A DNA stretch of 64,000 nucleotides from Phoronis australis. Its lineage: Eukaryota > Phoronida > Phoronidae. The stretch's first letter is position 1. Each line of letters begins with the position of its first letter. Below the pieces are notes generated by a model. It did no database searches. It worked only from the letters and a program-made list of their open reading frames with translations, and was not told the origin of the DNA. Shown in pieces: positions 55,839 to 64,000 of the stretch. The DNA is taken from NCBI GenBank assembly GCA_002633005.1, contig NMRA01000232.1, positions 208,436-272,435 on the forward strand. The letters are read 5' to 3'. A program made the translations under genes and the position numbers.

Positions 55839-57311
55839 ATATCAAATAGGGCACCAAGAGGATTGCATACAGCGCCTCCAGTGTCAGGTATACTGGAATC
55901 TAGATAGGTTGGCGCCCTTTATCCCCCTAAGAGAAAACTATGTATTATACACGGCCGTAGCTTGTGGTAGAAAAGGACTATTTCCCACCGTTCCATTTGT
56001 TTCTAAATGTATACCTGTATTTGTTCTACGACTGACATGTGTGTATAGTCAGCTATTTTTCAGTTTTACTTAATTTGTGGTCATTTGGAAAAAAATACAA
56101 TCAATTTATTGTAACTGAAGCGTAATGCGCACTGACACGCAATGAGCCCTATGTAAACAGTTTGCGGTTGGCGCGGTTAGACATTTGCCAAAACTGACGT
56201 TGATTATATAGAAACAGAGTTATACGAAGTCGTAAATTTTACTTTGAACTTTAATCCAACATTAAAATTGGCAAAGAGCTTTGTGATTGTCGCTGAAAAA
56301 AAGAAAACAAAGAGAAAGAATTGTATAGTAAATGCGTCACAGTGCTAAATGATTTCGCCCTATTTAGCTGGCTAAAAATGAAACTCGAATTAGGCCCTTT
56401 TCTCTGCCCCATGACATTCCTTACGGTGATTGGATTGTCTTTCCGTTACCAGCAACAACAATATCGAAACCATCAGCGACTGAAGAGTACCCTTCAGAGG
56501 TTATTGGGGTAGTACTACGAATTCGTAAATGGCGCATAAACGCATTGCCTGTGACTTGAATTGGTAACGGAAATGAAATCCTTCCACGTTAGGAAATATT
56601 ACGAGAGTAATGTTATGAGAATAAAAGGCCCACTTCAATTTTCGTTTTCAGGCAGCTAAAGCAGGGAGAAATGTAGCTTTAATTAACGCTATAGAAAAAG
56701 AGGCGAAAAGTGTGACGTGATCGCGCTGGTTGTGAGGCAGTCGAGGAGATTCCGCCACTCTTAGTTCTGTCTTCCATCACTTCTCTAATTGGAAAATTGG
56801 CATTTGGCCAAACTCGAAAATCACCAATCAAACTCTGTCGTAGAGAACACGTGGTTCATTTGTTTAATTGAGTTGTTCACAGTTGCTGTGGCATAAGGTT
56901 TAGATTTTTGAAAACTACATTTGTTGTAATTTGCAGGTTTGTAACACATGAATGCGTTATTGTGTACATGAAAAGGCGACCACTGCCATATTGTGCGTCT
57001 CCAATTTCTGTCACATAGAAAAGACAATCTTTCCTTTGACGACAGGGCCCCGCGATGCCTCCATTTTTAGTCCCAATCCTCAATGAAAAATATTTAAAAA
57101 TCACTGAAATTACTATCATCAAGCCCCAAACTGTCCCCTCCCCCCAATGATTAGAAATCTCCTTGCAAGGTTCAGACTCACATACATCTCATAAGGAATC
57201 AAAAAATGTTAGTCTTGACTACTGGAGGTATTGCCGTTTTGGCGGGGGGGGGTTTCTCTCAATCAAAAAAATAACTTATCATTCCGCAGAAGGTATGCGG
57301 TCACTTACAAG
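55839..57311. other. Spacer without a supported gene
   Basis: Only short ORFs with no domain signals. A pyrimidine-rich CCCCTCCCCCCAATG lies at about 57137 and a G-run at about 57241-57250. Confidence 0.4.
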
Positions 57312-57372
57312 GGTCCCGTATTTTGAGAACCGTTTTTCTCCACTTACTAACGGGCATCAAATCCGTGACCTG
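57312..57372. repeat. Fragment of the AGAACCAGTTT hairpin repeat
   Basis: GTATTTTGAGAACCGTTTTTCTCCACTTACTAACGGGCATCAAATC matches the left part of 6121-6170. It stops before the second arm, next to a trinucleotide tract. Confidence 0.5.
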
Positions 57373-57415
57373 TAGCAGTAGTAGTAGTACTATGACAATA
57401 GTAGCAGCGGTGGTG

Positions 57416-57450
<35 letters not shown>

Positions 57451-57480
57451 TAGTAGTAGTAGTAGATATAGTAATACATG
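57373..57480 (+). repeat. (GTA)n / (GTG)n microsatellite
   Basis: AGCAGTAGTAGTAG, then seven GGT units and about sixteen GTA units with interruptions. Likely length-variable. Confidence 0.9.
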
Positions 57481-60400
57481 AGGTAGAAGTAGAAACAGTA
57501 GTATTAGTTCAAGCTAGAGGCCAGTAAGAGCTCCTAGATTCAAGTGGTAGCATAGTACTAACGGTAATATTATTGTCCACCACATTCTCAGGTTTCAGAT
57601 TTTTCCCAAAAATCAAAACAAGTTCCAATACCAGTGAAGACAATTTTTATCGATTAAATTGATAATATTTCGTAGACTGCCCAGTCTCTGCTTTCATTGT
57701 AATGCGGATCGAGTCTCTTCAAATGCGTTCAGTTCTATTGACCCAAGGGTACTTCGGCGTACCTGTACAAGGATGTTTTCGCTTGAATTCCACTGAAAAC
57801 GCCAAACGTGACACTTGCCGTTGTGACGCAGATTTATGGCTAATTTGTTATTTTTTAATCAGTTCTACCCGCGGACACTAGTTGCGGTCAGCACGCGAAG
57901 CAGAATCCTCCCTCTGAGCGAAGTTGGAAGTGAAAATAAAGACGATGAAGTAAAGGTCGACGTAAAAAGACTCATTGTCGTCTTCACAGCCCCTTGGCTT
58001 AAGCGACTTGTGCGATGACAGCGTCGCTAATTCCAGTGGCGTCGTTAGGATTTTTGCTCGTCACTTCCTGAGGCTTTCCGAACCAAAACAGACACTGGGC
58101 GGCTATATTTTATATGTAACGCAATAAATGGCCGATCTTGTCCTTTGTCACTGTCAGTTCTGAGGACCATCATTAGCTCGTTAATTCCTGCTCAAGTCAT
58201 AAGTTATAAAAATCAACACAGTTCACGCACAGTCGCTCAACCGTGGTTTTACCATAAGACAAGGTCGTAAACTAACCTATGAACTTTACATATCCCCAAC
58301 AGCCGGAATTGGATATGAAAACAGAGCATAGTAAAATTGTAGTCACGAGATGTGACATTTGGTGTGGACTTGGCCTGTGTATTGTCGCATGATCGACACC
58401 AGAAAGGCAAGCTGTTATCAACTATGACCTATGAATCAAAAATTAAAATTGAACTGTAAACCCTTCATCATTTATAACATATATGCTCTGAACACCAGCA
58501 CAGCGCACAAACGATACTACGATGTACAAGCAATTGTATTTATGTTTGCTGTGAAAATAGCTATCTTCAACTTACAATAACTATAATAATAATAGTAATA
58601 ATAAAATAATAGTGAATAACCAAAATGATAATTTTGAGAAATCGTTATGATTATAGTAATTATAAATAATTATAACTGTGGTAATAATAGCCACAACACA
58701 AATATAACATTGTTATAGTTATTACAGAACGGTGCTTACTGTATATAACTATAAACAAGTATTTGAACACGCACAAATGTTTTCACGCGTATTAGGATTG
58801 AGGTCTCAATGTTACAAAAATTTAAACTACGTGAAGTTTTAATAAGATTAAACTGCCGTGTAAACAGAATCCCTTTAGAGCATGTACTCGAAAGAATTTG
58901 TTAATAGGATTGACGATGTCATGCCGGAGATAGTATGTAATGTTCATTTTAAACACCGAGTGGAGTGTTTGTCTAAATTATCACAGTAATGTAATTATAG
59001 CCTTCGTGCAAACATAACTAAAATTTCCTCATCTCATTACTCCATTGGCAGCAGATAAATGTGTGACATTTTCCGTATTTTCTAATCCATCAAAAAATCC
59101 TCCGTCGCATTACATCATTTCAGTGGCTGTCCCTATAGAAAAATCTTCCATTTTGTTAAACAAGTGATTTTTTAAAAGCTGCATATGAATTCTTCTGATT
59201 CGAAAGGTGGGGAATGTTTTCCATTTATTTACCTGCACTATTTGACCCGTTTACTCGTGATAGACCTACACGGGAAAAATATTTTGGAAATGGGAATACG
59301 TGAATCCACTGATCGCATCACACCTCACGGTATATTTGAAGTCTGAGACTTCCAATTTTTGCAATTAATCTTTTGAAGAATAACCCGGAAGTTTCCAAGC
59401 CGTGTTCGTTATCTGAAACAATTTGCCAAAACGCTCTTTTGAAGTTCTACACACGCGTTAAGTGCGCCATTATATACATTGGACGTTGTCTAAAAGAGAC
59501 CACATGGGTCCCTATGCTGAGAATTCCTAAGTCGTTAACGAAACAGAAGCGTCTGCATTGTTGCCCAATCGAAACATAACAAGGCATTTCTTACAGAATT
59601 TGGTATTAGAGATTAAGATTGAATGGAACGTCACTGGCCATGTGCCACATTTCCACTTGTGAAAACATTACAAAATGGACCACTAATGGCCATAAATCCC
59701 TTTTGCGAATCTAAGAGATTTATCAGGGCTCGGCAAACAAAATCTAATCCCGAATATAAACTGTGCCGGAAAAAGAAAGCAACATCATTTAAAGTTAAAA
59801 TCAACATAAACAATTCCGCGGTATAGAAGTACTCTAAGCCAGGCTGTTGGGTATGGTAAACACGTCTTTTATGTAAATGACACGATGGGGGAAGTCTCGT
59901 CTACGTGCCATAACATTATTTTTTCTTAATGAAAACATGAAAGTCTTCCGTTTTAGTGTTGAGTTGTCAATTAGAACACAATTGGTGATCAATTTGTTGT
60001 CTGTTATTAAGCCTCACTTGCGAGAAGTTGAGAATTCCCGGGTCGCATAGCTGCTACCGTGACAACCAGGGTTTGCCGCAAATTATTTATTGGCGGCGAG
60101 ATATACACGTTGAGTCAATTAGTGTAGTTTGCTTATGTTTTTGGAGGGTCGTTCAGTTTGGCTTTCTAGTCTAAACATTAGTCTAACGTCGGCATTTTTC
60201 TATATTTGTGCAACCGTGTTCATCAACAGTTTACAATAATTCTGTATTTTTCGGAAGTTAAAGAACGAGGCTGCAAGAAACATATCATAAATACGTTTAT
60301 GTTAACATGGGAGTTTTATAAGAAGTATTAACCGATGTGATGCCAAAAATAAAGAAAAATTGCATTATGTTTGTCGAACACCTTCTGTCACACGATATCA

Positions 60401-63400
60401 CGACATTTACGCATGGCAGTTTTTAATCATACTATAGACAAGCATTGAAATGTGTACATTATTGCTCAGCGTCAAGAGGCAAAAATATCTTGTCAAGCAC
60501 TCGCTCACATCATTATCAACGTTTCCAGATTTCTTCAGTTCAAAAAGCGAAAGTTCAGTCACAATGTATAATATATTGTTAAATTCTACCTATAACGTCA
60601 CTGCAGTGTCTGGAAAAACTTGGAAATCGCGACACTTTTAAAAATCGGAACCGGCAGCGTCATTTGTTCAACTGAAGCAAAGTATCATGCACACGCCGTG
60701 GAGATGATTTTAATGTCTCTATGATTTTCCCATCAGTGTCGAACTAGTCAAATCAAGATCTCAGCCCCTATAATGATTAATAGACAGTGCAGTTGGGGTC
60801 GATGTCCTTGTAACACAACATTAGAATCAATTTATTATCTGTAAGGAGGTGGCATCCTATGCGAACGCGCAGTCATTGAACCCCAGACTGAGTTATAGTA
60901 AAGGGTGAACAAAACGGTGAGTACTAAGACGGGTTCGTGTAAGTCCAAGTGACGTAGATCAAACCAATGTCTCATTCATTTTCTGTAATCTCTGTGACAA
61001 ATTTTTATTAATTGCTGCTCAAAGTTTTAGTTGTGCGCTGCTCCTTTTTGGATAACCTTGATACGGAAATAGATGCATAGTTGTACTGTAACTAAAACGA
61101 TTAATAATTGTGTTCTGCTAAGTGAGGCGTGCGCAGTACACATGGAGACTACAACTTTTGCGCCCAAATTTTAATAGAGTATAAGTTCCAGACTATATAC
61201 AGAGGTGGGTGGAACAGTACCATTGAACACATTTTGGTACTGTGAGCTCAAAAATCTTGTGCCGGGTTATTCATTAAGCTATCTAAGGTGCAACGTGGGA
61301 CCCCAGACAACTTAGGAACACTGCCTCCTACCGTGAGCCAAAGGAGCCACTCGTTGTAAAACTAGTTGTAAAGAATCGTGCCGACGAAGTTCCTAAATTC
61401 TGGGACGCGGGTGAAAAAAACGATGTAATGAGGAGCAGTGCCGTTATACTTTTCACAGCTAATGCTACGAAAAATTAACCCAGCACTGGTCCTTGTACTA
61501 GTTTGTGCCTTCATTTTATTCATGTTCACTACTTCACTTATTTTTTAATTATGGTAAATCTAATTAGCTTGACGAACTTATGTCATCCAGCCAAACCTTA
61601 CTTTAAATATTTTATAATTATTAAGAATGATTGTGTTCGACATGACGTGGACAGCAGTGCCACTGCATAACGCTCCCGCGTCAGTCTCGTGCGTGGAGTA
61701 TTCTTTCGGTCCACCCTGTACTGGCGGTCGTTGCCTCCACGCTTGGGCTTGTCCCTTTCATTACAAGTTTAATACTCGTTCTTTTTCACCAGGACAATAA
61801 GACTTTACAAGTTTGGTCTAGTCATTAGAAAAGCATAATTATGTAGCACAAAACAGGCATTTTTCTTCAAATTTCAGTCGCTTTAGAAACGTTGTATTTT
61901 GCATGGCACGATGGCCGTAGTACTGGTGGGCTACACAATGTAGTCGTGTGGAGATTCTACAAAGAGGTGTGATGTCCACTGCTATGTCAACGAAAACATT
62001 ATGTTTGCTCTAATCGTTGGACGTTTTAAATTCATGGATTTTCTGTATTTTGTGAAATGCTTGGTCAAGCATGGAGTCAGTACCAAGGGTGTTTTTGGCG
62101 TAGGCACTACATCGCCCTAGCAGCCGGCGAGGGCTTGTCCCTGTTAGGCTTGCTTAACGGTTTTACTTTATGACTGACAACACTGCGATTATTTGCCCGA
62201 CATCGTACTGTCATAAAAAGCTGTTGACCAAAATAAGTCGTGACATTGTCACAAGAACAACAAGGCAACGGACATTTTTAACATGTGGTCAACCAAATCG
62301 TGCTTGTATTATTATTGAATTTAACTTAATCCTAAATGCAAGGGATCAAAGAACGTCAAAAAGACCAATGTTTATTGAAACGTAAGTTATATCTGACTCT
62401 AGGAGATTACTTTTGAGTTAGCAAATTAGACTTAGAAAATCTTCACAAAGCTTTCAGAAAATCTTGACAAGATGTTATGGCAATAAGTTAACACGATTTT
62501 CAAAAAATATTAGTAAGATTTTATCGAATTAATTGTGGTGAAGTGAAAATGAGGTCTTGATTTTGCGCCACTTTGGAATTTCATATGTTACGGATTAGGC
62601 CTACCAACGTTCCGCCTGTGGCGTTGGGCAGTTGCGAAGTTTGATAGTCATTCGTGCAGATGATGGTCACCAGTCAGCCCCAGATAAGAACGCAACTAAG
62701 TTCCCTAAATCTTTTGCGTATTTGTGTCGTTCTTTGCGCACAGATCAAATGTTTGTCTATCCTCCTTGACTTATAACATTTTGTAATAGTATTAACTATA
62801 AACTGAGCCCTCAGTTTAAGGAAAATAAAAGTCTTTAACTTAGAGCGTTGCATGAAAACAGCTCTATTTATTTTTCAATAATAGTGAGAATTCAACGTAC
62901 AGGTAACTCTCGACTTGTATCAAAGCTAAAAAATTGACTCAGTAACGAAACTAAAACAGCATAAGAAAGGACGATCACAGGTCCACGAATATACATTAGA
63001 TTTAGTGGACCTGAATGCCCATTTGAGACTGTCTCGTGCGACCAGTCACAGGGGATTCCCAAGTTTTTACCAGGGGAGCTAAAATATCCTCAGCCGAGTA
63101 ATCCACCTGACTGCAGATAGATTTTCCCTTGAACTAAGGATTTCGTAGTTTTCGTCTACTGAATTGTCAACAGAACTTTACTTTTGGAGAGGTAAAATAC
63201 CTACATGAGCCCCTAAACAGCATGCTGCAGGGGGCGGACCTTCTACCCTCACCCTTAACTCCGCTTATGGTTCTTACGAAAATAATTCTTCTCTCATTAA
63301 CCGCACATAATCCCAGTTATAGTGTACAGACAGATTTGATACATCAAGGACATAAAACATAGCGTCATGCACGTGCAACTCGTGCCTTTGTCAGTCGTGA

Positions 63401-64000
63401 AATGAAAAGCGGTTAATGAGAAAAGCACCGAGTTCTTAGAACTCGTGTTTGGTTGATGAGAAAAGAACAGCAGCCCGTCAGAAAAAAAACTGTACTAATG
63501 AGACAAGGGCGCATATGATGAGAGGGCCTGGTGAGGGCATTGTGGAAATTATAACGAGGCAGGTGACAACGGTCAATATAACAATCCATAAGCATAACCC
63601 CCCCTGACTACCTTAAGATAGTATTTTAGGAATGCAGTTGTACAAAAAGCTCTTTTAGTCCATAAACGAATGAAACAGTCTCATATTTAGAGTAATTATT
63701 AATTCAAGTATGACCTCGCTCCCTCTCACCCTTCTGTCTAGCCTCTCTAAGTTATTTGTTTTCAAATTTTGATCAGCTGGTTTCGCCTGTTTTTCAAACT
63801 TAACACGAAAGCATTCGAATTAACATCCGATATGTAACCAAAGCTTCAGCAGATAACCGTTTAATCGCATTAACATGTTACAAAGCTTTTAATAAATGAT
63901 GCAAAGTTTTCTTTTCATTGTTTTTCACAGTTCGATTGAAACCCATTATGCTTTGTTTATATAGCTCTCAAAGCTGGTAGGGCTGTAATCTCCTAATGTA
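57481..64000. other. Right end, no gene recognised
   Basis: About 6.5 kb of unique-looking, AT-rich sequence with many short ORFs (the longest about 70 codons) and none with splice-consistent or family signals. An AT-rich ATAATAATA-type tract lies at 58578-58720. It could be intergenic or intron of a gene outside the window. Confidence 0.4.
58578..58720 (+). repeat. AAT-rich low-complexity tract
   Basis: AACTATAATAATAATAGTAATAATAAAATAATAG is followed by further AAT-like interspersions. Simple-sequence DNA. Confidence 0.7.

Overview
The window is animal nuclear DNA: AT-rich, intron-rich, GT-AG spliced, and full of dispersed repeats. Nothing in it is bacterial or organellar. It is most likely from a marine invertebrate. 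The reasons are the short palindromic and foldback elements, the repeats carrying a 'GCCCCCTAGTGGC' motif, and proteins that align closely with the vertebrate family members as I know them. This placement is inference; I cannot name the species. Single 'n' bases and one 77-base N run show that it is a draft assembly.

Three genes can be read exon by exon. (1) At the left end on the + strand is an unrecognised gene (exons at 1121-1472, 1999-2059 and 3196-3779). It encodes a basic Arg/Lys-rich segment followed by a coiled coil, and its 5' end was not found. (2) In the centre on the + strand is a complete CTP synthase gene: 15 coding exons from 16961 to 37177, with phases that join into 593 residues. 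Both the synthetase and the glutamine amidotransferase active-site motifs are intact. (3) On the - strand is the complete splicing factor gene SYF2: 7 coding exons from 47982 down to 42454, giving 228 residues. CTP synthase and SYF2 are convergent, with their 3' ends facing across about 4-5 kb. A possible fourth gene on the - strand (exon 5736-6007, perhaps also 4211-4392) is weakly supported.

Most of the rest is repeat-derived. There are at least four classes of large inverted repeat: a ~2.4 kb foldback in CTP synthase intron 1, a ~476 bp foldback in intron 10, a ~1.55 kb foldback between the convergent 3' ends, and two copies of a foldback built from ~20 bp subrepeats at 50.5-51.5 kb and 55.3-55.8 kb. 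There are also several MITE-like elements, three of them with target-site duplications that I could read, a candidate solo LTR beside the N run, small minisatellites next to splice sites, and short tandem duplications that copy the exon 2 acceptor and the exon 3 donor of CTP synthase.

The right end (about 57.5-64 kb) and the 6-12 kb stretch show no gene that I can support. I saw no CRISPR array, rRNA or intact tRNA. The two recognised genes are housekeeping genes of different pathways (pyrimidine nucleotide synthesis and pre-mRNA splicing), and nothing suggests that they act together.
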